Assembly: GCF_005280205.1 (NCBI RefSeq)
Contig: NZ_SUND01000007.1
Coordinates: 124,001 to 188,000 of the forward strand
Direction: 5' to 3'
Length of the DNA: 64,000 nt
DNA from: Bacillus yapensis
GTDB lineage: Bacteria; Bacillota; Bacilli; Bacillales; Cytobacillaceae
Shown here: positions 7,676 through 16,517 of the stretch, piece by piece
Numbering within the stretch: the first letter of the stretch is position 1
Layout: each line of letters opens with the position of its first letter
The notes under the pieces: model-generated
Seen by the model: only the letters and a program-made list of their open reading frames with translations
Database searches by the model: none
What the model was told of the DNA's origin: nothing
Translations under genes and position numbers: made by a program

Positions 7676-8467
7676 TTACTTATGAAGGAAAAACTCCACT
7701 TTTTTAGTAGATATAGATGCTTCCCCTTGCCACCATTTCAATTTATCCCGGAGTCGGACTACTTCTCCAATGACAATAATAGCAGGAGCTTTGAAGGAAG
7801 CCTTCGCTGCCTCTTGAGCTATATTCCACAACTCCCCTGTCAGCACTTCTTGCTTGTCGAGTGTCCCATATCGAATGAGCGCTACGGGTGTTCTTGCGTC
7901 TCTTCCATTGGTGATAAGTTGCTCTTGAATATAGGGAAGATTGTGCATGCCCATATAAAAAACAACTGTATCTACACCCTTCGCTAAATGATCCCAATTC
8001 AGCTCCTGTGTATGTTGATCTCCGCGTCGATGTCCTGTCACGAATGTCACAGAGGAAGCATAATCACGATGAGTCAAAGGTATCCCCGCATAAATCGATG
8101 CTCCAATGCCCGATGTGACTCCAGGAACAATTTCAAAAGGAATTTCATGCTCCGCACACTCTTCAGCTTCTTCCCCGACACGGCCAAAAACACTTGGGTC
8201 TCCACCCTTTAACCGTACAACCTGTTTTCCATTCTTGGCAAATCGAAGCAAAAGCTGATTGATGTTTTCCTGCGGAATCAAATGATTATCTTTTTCCTTG
8301 CCACAATCGATTAGGAGCGCTTCTTGCGAAACATAGTCTAATAGCTTCGGATTGACTAACCGATCATATAAAACGACTTCTGCCTTCTGTAACAATTCCA
8401 TTCCCCGTACGGTAATTAATTTCGGATCGCCAGGACCTGCTCCTACGAAATACACTTTGCCTATCAT
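7676..8467 (-). CDS. nasF: Uroporphyrinogen-III C-methyltransferase (SUMT, NasF type)
   Basis: A 263-residue SAM-dependent methylase that converts uroporphyrinogen III to precorrin-2, the first committed step to siroheme. Family motifs are VYFVGAGPGDPKLITVRG at the N terminus, YDRLVN, VVRLKGGDPSVFGR, and VPGVTSGIGASIYAGIPLTHR. The ATG at 8467 is preceded by GGAGGTG and overlaps the nasC stop by one base (TAATG), implying translational coupling. In B. subtilis the equivalent gene nasF likewise follows the nitrate and nitrite reductase genes. The siroheme made serves NasD. The longer open frame upstream overlaps nasC and is not used. Confidence 0.93.
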   Translation of the reverse strand: MIGKVYFVGAGPGDPKLITVRGMELLQKAEVVLYDRLVNPKLLDYVSQEALLIDCGKEKDNHLIPQENINQLLLRFAKNGKQVVRLKGGDPSVFGRVGEEAEECAEHEIPFEIVPGVTSGIGASIYAGIPLTHRDYASSVTFVTGHRRGDQHTQELNWDHLAKGVDTVVFYMGMHNLPYIQEQLITNGRDARTPVALIRYGTLDKQEVLTGELWNIAQEAAKASFKAPAIIVIGEVVRLRDKLKWWQGEASISTKKVEFFLHK

Positions 8468-10641
8468 TATACGAGCACCTCCCTTTTCTCCAATTGATTT
8501 TCCATACTTCCCATCTCGAGCGTGGTTACTCTGACAGCACAAGCCTTAAATTCCGGCATCCGTGACTCAGGGTCAAGCTCGGGTAAGGTTAATTGGTTGA
8601 TATTCATATTCCCCTCCCAATGAAATGGGACGAACACGGTATCTTCCCGTATCCCCGCTGAAAATTTAACAGGAAGAACGATTTCCCCCCGTCGTGAAAC
8701 AATGCGTGCAAGCCCTTTGTCCGTCAGACCAAGGTCAGCCGCCGTATCTGGATGAATTTCTACATAGGGCTCTGAGGTTTTATTCAATTCAGGTGCAGTT
8801 CTTGTCTGCACCCCGGTTTGATAATGCATTAAAATTCTTCCAGTCGTAAGGGTCAACGGAAACTCTTCATCCGTTCTTTCCTCAGGAAAATGATGGGGAA
8901 CCGACATAACTTTCGCCTTCCCATCCTCATGATAAAAAATTCCTTTTCCAAACAACCGTGGGGTCCCTCGATGCTCATCACTCGGACACGGCCAAAAAAC
9001 ACCTTTTTCTTTTTCTATTCGTTCATAGGAAATGCCCATGTAGTCTGCAATCCCTCCACTACTTGCTAACCGTAGTTCTTCAAAAATTTCTTCAGCAGTT
9101 TTAAACGAAAAATATGGTTCCTTTCCCAGAACAGACGCTATTTCACAAAGAATTTTCCAATCTAATTTGGCTTCACCAGGAAGTTTTTTGACTGCTCTTC
9201 GTAAAATTACTCTTCCTTCCAGATTGGTCATTGTTCCTTCATCCTCCAAATATGTCGATCCTGGTAAAATCAAATCTGCTAACGAAGCTGTTTCTGACAA
9301 CAAAGGATCAATCACAATCAAGAAATCTAGTTTTTTGAGCGCTTCTTTAACAAATCTTGCATTCGGATTCGATACAGCCGGATTTGACCCAAGAACGAGC
9401 AAACCTCGAATCTCTTGTTCATTTATTTTTTCAAACATCTCATAGGCAGAAACCCCTTTTCTAGGTAAGGAAGCTTCTTCAATTCCCCAGACCTTCGCGA
9501 TATGTGCTCGATGCTCTGGATTTTCAATCGATCGATAACCTGCTAACTGGTCTGCTTTTTGTCCGTGCTCTCGTCCTCCTTGACCATTGCCCTGTCCGGT
9601 AATCGTTCCAAATCCACAGCCGCTCTTCCCAATCTTCCCTGTTAAAAGAACGAGATTAATATAATTGCGGACATTTTTAACACCTTTGGCATGTTGTTCA
9701 ACCCCTCTTGCCGTAAAAACAAACCCGGTTTTCGCTCTTCCATACAGTCTGGCTGCTTCCACAAGCAATTCCTTCTCCACTCCGGTGATGCTCACGATAT
9801 TGTTTAAATCAATCGTGCGAGCAAAGGCAAGCAATTCCCCTCCACCATTCACCGATTCTTGTAAAAAAGTATGATTCACGTAGTCCTCATCCACAATCAC
9901 TTTGAGCATTCCGTTCACAAGGGCCGCGTCCATCCCAGGCTTTATTTTTAAATGAATATCCGCAATTTTCGACGTCAACGTCTCTCTCGGATCAATCACA
10001 ATGATTTTACACCCATTTGCTTTTGCCCTACGGAAATAGGGCATCATCGTTGGCTGACATTCAGCAATATTCGTCCCTGCTAAAATGATGCACTCCGCTT
10101 CAGGGATTTCACTCAAAGGATTCGTCATTCCACGATCGACACCAAACGCTTGATTAGCTGCACTTGCCGCTGAAGACATACAGAAACGACCATTGTAATC
10201 AATGTATTTCGTTTCTATCGCAACGCGAGCAAATTTGCCAAGAAGATAGGCTTTTTCATTTGTCAAAGCGCCACTGCCATAAACACTCATGGCGTTTTTG
10301 CCATAGTTTTTTTGCAGGGAAGTGATTTTCTCCTTGACCCAGTCAAACGCCTCCTCCCACGATACAGGAGTAAACGTCTCGCCCACTTTTAATAAAGGGG
10401 TGCGTAAACGAGCGGCACTGAACGCATGGGAATAAGAGTAAATGCCCTTTGGACAGAGTCTTCCTTCCGATACTGGATCACTTTTTAAAGGCGTCGCTTT
10501 GTATCGCGGTTTTTGACCTGTTCGATCTTCGTCCAGATTGATTTTGCATTGCATACTACAAAAAGGGCATTGTGTCTCATAATGGTATTCCCTTTGCCGT
10601 GGATATTCCCGTTCTCGAAATCCCTTTAAAAAGTCAGACAT
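8467..10641 (-). CDS. nasC: Assimilatory nitrate reductase catalytic subunit
   Basis: A 724-residue molybdopterin oxidoreductase that reduces nitrate to nitrite in the cytoplasm. An N-terminal [4Fe-4S] site is made by C25, C28, C32 and C63 (CPFCSMQC...CPKG). The Mo-bis-MGD domains follow (GRFCMSSAASAANQAFGVDRG, LAGTNIAECQPTMMPYFRRAK), with a C-terminal dinucleotide-binding domain (TTGRILMHYQTGVQTRTAPEL). The length matches B. subtilis NasC. It is 15 bp after nasE and overlaps SUMT by one base, so all four are one operon. No gene for the electron-transfer flavoprotein NasB is present here, unlike B. subtilis. Confidence 0.93.
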   Translation of the reverse strand: MSDFLKGFREREYPRQREYHYETQCPFCSMQCKINLDEDRTGQKPRYKATPLKSDPVSEGRLCPKGIYSYSHAFSAARLRTPLLKVGETFTPVSWEEAFDWVKEKITSLQKNYGKNAMSVYGSGALTNEKAYLLGKFARVAIETKYIDYNGRFCMSSAASAANQAFGVDRGMTNPLSEIPEAECIILAGTNIAECQPTMMPYFRRAKANGCKIIVIDPRETLTSKIADIHLKIKPGMDAALVNGMLKVIVDEDYVNHTFLQESVNGGGELLAFARTIDLNNIVSITGVEKELLVEAARLYGRAKTGFVFTARGVEQHAKGVKNVRNYINLVLLTGKIGKSGCGFGTITGQGNGQGGREHGQKADQLAGYRSIENPEHRAHIAKVWGIEEASLPRKGVSAYEMFEKINEQEIRGLLVLGSNPAVSNPNARFVKEALKKLDFLIVIDPLLSETASLADLILPGSTYLEDEGTMTNLEGRVILRRAVKKLPGEAKLDWKILCEIASVLGKEPYFSFKTAEEIFEELRLASSGGIADYMGISYERIEKEKGVFWPCPSDEHRGTPRLFGKGIFYHEDGKAKVMSVPHHFPEERTDEEFPLTLTTGRILMHYQTGVQTRTAPELNKTSEPYVEIHPDTAADLGLTDKGLARIVSRRGEIVLPVKFSAGIREDTVFVPFHWEGNMNINQLTLPELDPESRMPEFKACAVRVTTLEMGSMENQLEKREVLV

Positions 10642-10656
10642 CCTTCTCGCTCCTTC

Positions 10657-10971
10657 TTATAGTGTGATGAATACTTCCTCTCCTTCAATCGTCACATCGT
10701 ACTTCCTTACACAACCATGGTCAGGCGCTTGGACATTTCCATCCTTCAAATCGATTTTCCAATCATGGAGTGGGCAAAAAACAAAGTCACCCGAGACAAT
10801 TCCTACAGCCAAAGGACCACCCTTATGAGGACATCGATTTTCAACGGCGTTGAACTGTCGCTCAGCAAGACGGAAAACGGCAATAGCATGATCTTCGATT
10901 TCGACTAGCTTCCCAACATTGACTTGAAATTCATCGATCGTTCCAATCTTTATGAGTGTAGAAACTCTCAT
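10657..10971 (-). CDS. nasE: Nitrite reductase small subunit, Rieske-type
   Basis: A 104-residue NirD-family protein. The Rieske [2Fe-2S] ligands are visible as C47-P-H49 and C66-P-L-H69 (RCPHKGGPL and FCPLHDW). It is the small partner of the NAD(P)H-dependent siroheme nitrite reductase that reduces nitrite to ammonium. It lies 17 bp after nasD and 15 bp before nasC on the same strand. The length and the complete ligand set fit the B. subtilis NasE family. Confidence 0.93.
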   Translation of the reverse strand: MRVSTLIKIGTIDEFQVNVGKLVEIEDHAIAVFRLAERQFNAVENRCPHKGGPLAVGIVSGDFVFCPLHDWKIDLKDGNVQAPDHGCVRKYDVTIEGEEVFITL

Positions 10972-10988
10972 AGAATTTCCTCCTTTTT

Positions 10989-13397
10989 TTATGAGACGGT
11001 TACCTTTTCAAACATCTGCCTTACACTTCGTTCTTCAATCGCTTCCTTCCATGGATCCTTGCTTGATTCCAATGCTTCATCCATGCGTTTAATCAACTCA
11101 GCACGTGTCCCTTCGTCCTTAAGCACTTCTTGGATATGCTCTAACCCAACGCGTTCCACCCAATGAGAAGTTCGCTCTAAATATTTCGCCGTTTCACGAT
11201 AGTACTGGACGAAAGCCGCTGACCATTCCAGAACTTCTTCTCTCGTTTTCACCTTGATAAATAAATCGCCTCCACGTAAATGAACCCCTCCATTTCCACC
11301 TACATAGAGCTCCCAACCGCCATCAACTCCAACGACACCGATATCTTTAATGCCTGATTCGGCACAATTTCGTGGGCAAGCAGATACAGCCATTTTCACT
11401 TTATGTGGAGTCCATAGGCGTTCAAACCGCTTCTCCATATCAATCCCCATTTGGATCGAGTCCTGAGTTCCGAATCGGCAGAAGTTTTCACCGACGCATG
11501 TTTTAACGGTACGTAGTGCTTTCGCGTATGCATAGCCAGACGGCATATCTAAATCAGCCCACACATTTGGCAGATCCTCTTTTTTCACCCCGAGTAGGTC
11601 GATGCGTTGACCACCTGTAATTTTTACCATTGGAATTTCATATTTGTCGGCGACATCTGCAATTTTCCGCATTTGCTCTGGACTCGTCACCCCACCATAA
11701 ATTCTTGGTACAACCGAGTAAGTTCCATCCTTTTGGATATTGGCATGTAATCGTTCATTAACAAAGCGAGATGTCCGCTCGTCCTCGTACTCCTTCGGCC
11801 AAGCCATGCCCAAATAATAGTTAAGTGCTGGACGGCATTTGGAACAGCCATTTTCCTGATTCCATTCCAATACATTCATGACTTCTTTCGTCGATGTAAG
11901 CTTCATCGCACGAATCGCTTCGACAACCTCGTCACGACTCAATGTTGTGCAAGAACAAATCGGCTCCTTCTCCACCTTCTGAAACTTGTCTCCCAGAGTA
12001 CATTGCAATAAATCCTGCACTAATGGTTTACAGCCCCCACAAGAACGGGTCGCTCCTGTACAGCCTTTGATCGATTCAACTGAGTCTAACCCTAATTCAT
12101 TAATTGCCTGGACAATCGTTCCTTTGGACACTCCGTTACATCCACAAATGAGTTCCTCATCCGCCATCGAAATCACTTGTGGGGCACCTGATTCTTTTTC
12201 TGTATTCGTTCTGCTAAAAATGGTCTTCAGCTCTTTTTCATGAGCTCCGTTCCGAATCATTTGAAATAAACGGACACCTTCATCAATTTCACCAAATAGA
12301 ACGGCACCGATAATTGTTTCATCCTTCACAAGCACCTTTTTATAAACCCCTTGAAAATCATCCTGAAAACGGTACGCTTTCGTGTCAGGCTGATCGATGA
12401 ATTCCCCTGCCGAAAATACATCTACCCCAGACACCTTCAATTTTGTCGATAAAACAGAGCCTTCATATGGCTTTGTCTCTACATTCGCCAATCGTTTTGC
12501 AAGAACTTGACCTTGTTCATAAAGCGGAGCCACTAAGCCATAGACAATGCCACGATGCTCAGCACACTCACCGACTGCATAAATATTCGGCACAGATGTC
12601 TCTAAATAATCGTTCACGACGATACCCCGATTTACTTCAATGCCGTGCTCTTTTGCCAACTCAACATTCGGACGAATCCCAACTGCCATCACAACGAGGT
12701 CTGCGTCTAATACACTTCCATCCTTGAATCGAAGGCCTTCTACTCTGTCCTCACCAATCAGTTCCTCTGTCGCAGCATTCATGCGAAACTTCATGCCTTG
12801 TGCTTCTAGTTCCGCTTGTAAAAGCTTACTTGCAGTCGGATCCAACTGTCGCTCCATCAATGTATCCATCACGTGAATGACTGTGACATCCATTGATAAA
12901 TTCAAAAGACCACGGGCTGCTTCAAGTCCTAGTAGCCCTCCTCCAATGACAGCCGCTTTTTTATACGTTTTGGATGCTTCGATCATTTTTTCGCAATCTT
13001 TTATATCTCGATACGATATAACATTCGATAAATGAGCACCTGGAATTGGTAGAATAAAAGGATTCGAACCGGTTGCTAGAATAAGCTCATCATAGCTTTC
13101 AACAACTCCTTTATTGGTATGAACGACACGATTTTCATGGTTGATCTTCGTAACCGTATGTCCTGTGTACAAATGGATGTTGTTTTTCTCGTACCAATCC
13201 CAATCGTTTAGGACGATATCCTCAAACTTTGAACTCCCTCCAAGAACATATGACAACTGAATACGATTGTAATTAGGATGAGGCTCTGTTCCAAAGATCG
13301 TAATTTCATATGATTGCTCTTTGAGCTTCAAAATATGCTCAATACAGTTCACACCTGCCATGCCATTTCCGACTAATACAAGTTTTCTTTTGTCCAT
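10989..13397 (-). CDS. nasD: NAD(P)H nitrite reductase large subunit
   Basis: An 802-residue multidomain enzyme reducing nitrite to ammonium. Order of domains: FAD/NAD(P)H oxidoreductase (LVGNGMAGVNC at residues 7-17, AAVIGGGLLGLEAARGL near 150); two BFD-like [2Fe-2S] regions (CGCNGVSKGTI...CGGCKPLV, then CSCTTLSRDEVV...CSKCRP); the ferredoxin-like half domain; and the siroheme/[4Fe-4S] domain with CVGENFCRFG and ACPRNCAESG providing four cysteines. A GGAGG site lies before the ATG. It heads the nas operon and has a TATAAT box at 13424-13429 and a TnrA box centred about 51 bp upstream of the expected start, so nitrogen-limitation activation is expected. Confidence 0.95.
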   Translation of the reverse strand: MDKRKLVLVGNGMAGVNCIEHILKLKEQSYEITIFGTEPHPNYNRIQLSYVLGGSSKFEDIVLNDWDWYEKNNIHLYTGHTVTKINHENRVVHTNKGVVESYDELILATGSNPFILPIPGAHLSNVISYRDIKDCEKMIEASKTYKKAAVIGGGLLGLEAARGLLNLSMDVTVIHVMDTLMERQLDPTASKLLQAELEAQGMKFRMNAATEELIGEDRVEGLRFKDGSVLDADLVVMAVGIRPNVELAKEHGIEVNRGIVVNDYLETSVPNIYAVGECAEHRGIVYGLVAPLYEQGQVLAKRLANVETKPYEGSVLSTKLKVSGVDVFSAGEFIDQPDTKAYRFQDDFQGVYKKVLVKDETIIGAVLFGEIDEGVRLFQMIRNGAHEKELKTIFSRTNTEKESGAPQVISMADEELICGCNGVSKGTIVQAINELGLDSVESIKGCTGATRSCGGCKPLVQDLLQCTLGDKFQKVEKEPICSCTTLSRDEVVEAIRAMKLTSTKEVMNVLEWNQENGCSKCRPALNYYLGMAWPKEYEDERTSRFVNERLHANIQKDGTYSVVPRIYGGVTSPEQMRKIADVADKYEIPMVKITGGQRIDLLGVKKEDLPNVWADLDMPSGYAYAKALRTVKTCVGENFCRFGTQDSIQMGIDMEKRFERLWTPHKVKMAVSACPRNCAESGIKDIGVVGVDGGWELYVGGNGGVHLRGGDLFIKVKTREEVLEWSAAFVQYYRETAKYLERTSHWVERVGLEHIQEVLKDEGTRAELIKRMDEALESSKDPWKEAIEERSVRQMFEKVTVS

Positions 13398-13423
13398 TGG
13401 CTCAGCCTCCTTGTTTGGTCCTC

Positions 13424-13452
13424 ATTATAAAAGAATGTAAATTCAGAAATCT
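13424..13452 (-). promoter_or_regulatory. nasD promoter
   Basis: -10 TATAAT (minus strand, 13424-13429) with a poor -35 (AGATTT, 13447-13452) at 17-bp spacing. A perfect -10 with a weak -35 is usual for activator-dependent promoters. Expected start near 13417. Confidence 0.7.
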
Positions 13453-13459
13453 ATTATCG

Positions 13460-13476
13460 TGTTAGATAACCTGACA
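13460..13476. promoter_or_regulatory. TnrA/GlnR-type box
   Basis: TGTTAGATAACCTGACA matches TGTNA-N7-TNACA at every defined position. Its centre (13468) is about 51 bp upstream of the predicted nasD start, the known spacing for TnrA activation in B. subtilis. Confidence 0.8.
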
Positions 13477-13536
13477 TAGTTTTTATAAAATTTAAAGTTT
13501 TCTTACTATAATTATGGTAAAATGAACGTAGAAAAA

Positions 13537-13630
13537 GGCTCTTTTCGCAAAGATTGTTGTTTTTGATAAAATTGATTAAATAACTAGCCAAACTCCCTCT
13601 CAACACCAGTAACTGGTAGCGAAAAGTGCC
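13537..13630. repeat. MITE-like inverted-repeat element or structured leader
   Basis: GGCTCTTTTCGC (13537-13548) and GCGAAAAGTGCC (13619-13630) are 12-bp terminal inverted repeats with one mismatch. Between them lies a perfect CCAGT-A-ACTGG hairpin (13607-13617). No coding sequence fits. It is either a small mobile repeat or a structured RNA in the marR leader. A second hairpin follows at 13669-13694 (9-bp arms GTAAATGTC/GACATTTAC). Confidence 0.45.
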
Positions 13631-13748
13631 GTGCAAAAATAATTTGAAGCACTAAACATCTAGGAAGTGTAAATGTCGGCTTTTAGACATTTACGAAAAA
13701 CACAATCAAAACGAAAACAACATAGAAAAGTGATTGGGGGACAACGTT

Positions 13749-14138
13749 GTGGAACCACCTTTATCAAAGGATGTTTATGAATTTTTAGCAGATTTCAGAT
13801 ACCGGATTCGCAAATTCCTTCGATTTAGCGAATCCGCCGCTAGGAGCCAAGGACTGACACCCAAGCAGCATCAGCTACTCTTGTCCGTAAAAGGATATCC
13901 TGGACGGGATTATGTCACCCCTAGTGAGTTAGCGGAACGTCTACAAATTACTCATCACGCATGTGTTGGTTTGATTGATCGCTGTGAGCAGCTTAACCTT
14001 GTGACTCGTAGACCAAATCCTGAAGATGGCAGAAGTGTTCTCATTGAAGTTACAGATAAAGGCTTAGAAGTACTAAGAACGTTATCTGAAATACACTTAG
14101 AAGAAATAAAACGGATCGGGTTCTTTAAAGAAGATTAA
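13749..14138 (+). CDS. MarR family transcriptional regulator
   Basis: A 129-residue winged-helix protein. The MarR core is visible: GLTPKQHQLLLSVKGYPGRDYVTPSELAERLQITHHACVGLIDRCEQLNLVTRRPNPEDGRSVLIEVTDKG (about residues 36-105), including the wing signature with DGR. The GTG at 13749 is preceded by GGGGGA at 7-nt spacing; an upstream TTG has no spaced site. It lies between the nas operon and the nitrate transporter, pointing at the transporter, so it may regulate nitrate uptake, but the ligand and targets are unknown. A structured 260-bp leader precedes it. Confidence 0.88.
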   Translation: MEPPLSKDVYEFLADFRYRIRKFLRFSESAARSQGLTPKQHQLLLSVKGYPGRDYVTPSELAERLQITHHACVGLIDRCEQLNLVTRRPNPEDGRSVLIEVTDKGLEVLRTLSEIHLEEIKRIGFFKED

Positions 14139-14158
14139 AGGGCCAGACCCGTTTTTTA
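14117..14158 (+). terminator. Probable terminator of the marR gene
   Basis: CGGGT (14117-14121) can pair with ACCCG (14147-14151), followed by six T. The short stem starts inside the last codons. Confidence 0.5.
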
Positions 14159-14192
14159 TTTTGCCATTTATTAAAAAGTACGTTAGAAAACC

Positions 14193-14209
14193 TTACAGAC
14201 AAGATGACA
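14193..14209. promoter_or_regulatory. Imperfect TnrA-like site upstream of the nitrate transporter
   Basis: TTACAGACAAGATGACA has one perfect half site (TGACA) and matches TGTNA-N7-TNACA with two mismatches in the other half. A -10-like CATAAA lies at 14241-14246, giving about the spacing expected of TnrA activation. Confidence 0.35.
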
Positions 14210-14284
14210 TATTTATAAATTACTTTAAAGTAATAAAGGACATAAATTTATCGCATTGAGATATTTTTTGAGGGAGGAACGCAC

Positions 14285-15730
14285 ATGGAGAAAGATATTT
14301 ATCAGGGAAATACGAGAATCTTACTTTTCACGACGCTAGCCTTTTTCATTACATTCATGGTTTGGTTTAATATGGCGCCCTTTAACAGTACCTTGGTTGA
14401 GGCGTTCCAACTGTCAAAAGAACAATTAGCGACTTTACTCGTGGCCAATCTTGCATTAGCGATTCCGGGACGCGTCGTGATCGGGATGCTAGTGGATAAG
14501 TTCGGGGCGAAAAAAATCTATTCCATTCTCCTTATTACAATGAGCTTTCCATGTTTCACCTTCGCCTTGTCGACCGAATATTGGCAGCTATTGATCTCAA
14601 GATTGTTCTTGGCGTTAATCGGAACCGGATTTGTTGTTGGGATTCGAATCGTTTCAGAATGGTATCCTCCAAAACAAGTAGGAACAGCGGAAGGAATCTA
14701 TGGAGGATGGGGTAATTTTGGTTCAGCTGCTGCAGCGGTTGCACTCCCTACTCTTGCTCTTTTTTTCGGAGGAGAAGATGGCTGGCGCTATGCCATCGGA
14801 TTAACAGGTCTGATTTCACTAGTGTACGGTTTTCTTTATTACCTACTCGTCGAGGACACTCCTGCTGGTGTTTCCTACAATCGTCCAAAAAAGAGTGGCG
14901 CAATGATCGTATCGAGCTATCAAGATTTAATTTGGCAAATGGTCATGACGTTTCCGATGTATGCCATTTTAGGATTCTTGAATTGGCGAATGTATGCAGA
15001 ATTGCATTTTTACAGCCAATGGATCGGAATCCTCATTTACTTAGTTCTTACTTGTCTCTATCTCTATCAAATCTCTGTCATTTGGAATGTAAATAAAGAG
15101 CATTTGCGCAAACCAATTCCAGAAGCTGAAAAGTACTCTTTTAAACAAGTAGCCATTCTCGATTTTGCTTATTTTGTGACATTCGGTTCAGAGCTCGCTG
15201 TTATCTCCATGCTTCCCCAGTTCTTCGGTGAAACCTTTCAGCTCGGATTAAAAGAAGCTGGACTTATTGGCAGTAGCTTTGCCATTTTCAACTTCGTCTT
15301 CCGTCCAGGAGGTGGTTGGCTTAGCGACAAATTTGGACGAAAGAAAATATTAATATGGGTTTTAGCTGGAGTAGCTGTTGGATTCCTTGCCATGTCCCAA
15401 ATTAATTCAAGTTGGCCGGTTTGGTTAGCTGTTGCTGTCACGATATCTTGTGCTGCTTTTGTCAATGCTGGATGCGGGGCGGTTTTTGCGATGGTACCAT
15501 CAGTGAAGAAAAATATGACTGGCCAGATTTCAGGGATGGTTGGTGCGTACGGTAACATTGGTGGAACTATCTTTCTTACAGTATTTAGCTTTGTAAGTCC
15601 TTCTGCTTTTTTTGCCACGATCGGGATAGCCACTTTGGTTTGCTTTATCTGTTCATTCTTCCTCAAGAATCCTAGTGAAGAGGCAATCATTCAGGTCACT
15701 GTTAAGGAAAAAATGGTTATGGACATGTGA
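14285..15730 (+). CDS. nasA: Nitrate/nitrite transporter, NarK/NasA family MFS
   Basis: A 481-residue multi-pass membrane protein of the nitrate/nitrite porter family. The nitrate-signature glycine motifs are present: GGWGNFGSAAAAVALPTL in the first half and GAYGNIGGTIFLTVFSF in the second. It also has the MFS loop GMLVDKFGAKK and a second GGWLSDKFGRKK. It is about 60-80 residues longer than B. subtilis NasA and NarK; the extra length lies in the middle (about 200-280) and looks like two additional hydrophobic segments. GGGAGG precedes the ATG. It should import nitrate for the adjacent NasC-NasDE system. Symbol by role, not by strict orthology. Confidence 0.88.
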   Translation: MEKDIYQGNTRILLFTTLAFFITFMVWFNMAPFNSTLVEAFQLSKEQLATLLVANLALAIPGRVVIGMLVDKFGAKKIYSILLITMSFPCFTFALSTEYWQLLISRLFLALIGTGFVVGIRIVSEWYPPKQVGTAEGIYGGWGNFGSAAAAVALPTLALFFGGEDGWRYAIGLTGLISLVYGFLYYLLVEDTPAGVSYNRPKKSGAMIVSSYQDLIWQMVMTFPMYAILGFLNWRMYAELHFYSQWIGILIYLVLTCLYLYQISVIWNVNKEHLRKPIPEAEKYSFKQVAILDFAYFVTFGSELAVISMLPQFFGETFQLGLKEAGLIGSSFAIFNFVFRPGGGWLSDKFGRKKILIWVLAGVAVGFLAMSQINSSWPVWLAVAVTISCAAFVNAGCGAVFAMVPSVKKNMTGQISGMVGAYGNIGGTIFLTVFSFVSPSAFFATIGIATLVCFICSFFLKNPSEEAIIQVTVKEKMVMDM

Positions 15731-15767
15731 ATTTGAGCGACCGCTCGCTCAGGTATTGGAAATGAAT

Positions 15768-15791
15768 GAAGCAGGCTACTTTGCCTGCTTC
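15768..15791. terminator. Hairpin between convergent transporter and HAD genes
   Basis: A perfect 9-bp stem, GAAGCAGGC (15768-15776) with GCCTGCTTC (15783-15791). The T-tract is weak on both strands. Confidence 0.6.
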
Positions 15792-15793
15792 GT

Positions 15794-16459
15794 TTATCGG
15801 TTTATTTTTTCAATAGTGCCAGGTATCTCACCTAAATCATCAATGATATAATCCGCACTCACATTGTTCCATTTCTGATCTTTCTTCCATATTCCAATCA
15901 TTCCAATGCTTTGCGCACCTTTCACATCGTTATCAGGGTGATCGCCAACAAACACACATTCATTAGCGGCGAGATTTAGTTTTTCCAGCAAGCGTTCGAA
16001 TATTTCAGGTTCAGGCTTTTTCATCCCTTCCCATTCGGATATTAAAATTGTCTCAAAATATTTCTCAATCCCCAACGCCTTAATATTATCAAGTTGAAAT
16101 TGACCTCTCCCGTTTGTGATTATTCCGAGTTTAAGAGATTTATTTTTTAACTTTTCCAGTGTTTCAATTAGATTCGGGAATGGTTCACAATGATTTTTAA
16201 AATGAATTAAATAATCTTCAAGCAGTTCTTCCCATGGTAAACCCTTAATTTCAAACTCCTCAATCATTTGTTGATACACTTTATCTTTCCGCGTATAGCC
16301 ACGACAATCTAACTCTATGAATCTTGAAACATATTTTTCTTTTGTGATATGCCCAACAAACGTATGCAATCGTTCATACTGTTTAACGATGAACTTTCGT
16401 ACGGAAACGTCACGGTCTAGCAAAGTACCATCTAAGTCAAACGCAACTGCTTTAATCAT
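15794..16459 (-). CDS. HAD family hydrolase
   Basis: A 221-residue haloacid dehalogenase-superfamily phosphatase. The four motifs are visible: AFDLDGTLLDRD (nucleophile Asp near residue 8), LGIITNGRG (motif II), KKPEPEIFERLLEKL (motif III Lys) and VFVGDHPDNDVKGAQSIGM (motif IV). The helical cap between motifs I and II identifies it as subfamily I. The class includes phosphoglycolate phosphatases and nucleotidases; the substrate cannot be assigned. It is a separate gene with a shared hairpin at its 3' end, 58 bp after ynfA on the same strand, so the two may be co-transcribed. Confidence 0.88.
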   Translation of the reverse strand: MIKAVAFDLDGTLLDRDVSVRKFIVKQYERLHTFVGHITKEKYVSRFIELDCRGYTRKDKVYQQMIEEFEIKGLPWEELLEDYLIHFKNHCEPFPNLIETLEKLKNKSLKLGIITNGRGQFQLDNIKALGIEKYFETILISEWEGMKKPEPEIFERLLEKLNLAANECVFVGDHPDNDVKGAQSIGMIGIWKKDQKWNNVSADYIIDDLGEIPGTIEKINR

Positions 16460-16517
16460 ATTTCTCCCCTTCCTTTAGTGAAAAATAGATAAGTAGGTTG
16501 TTTTATCCCCCAGTCAT

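Noticed and set aside
13454-13636. 60-codon minus-strand frame in the nasD-marR gap
   Set aside because: No ribosome site and it runs across the TnrA box and inverted repeats.
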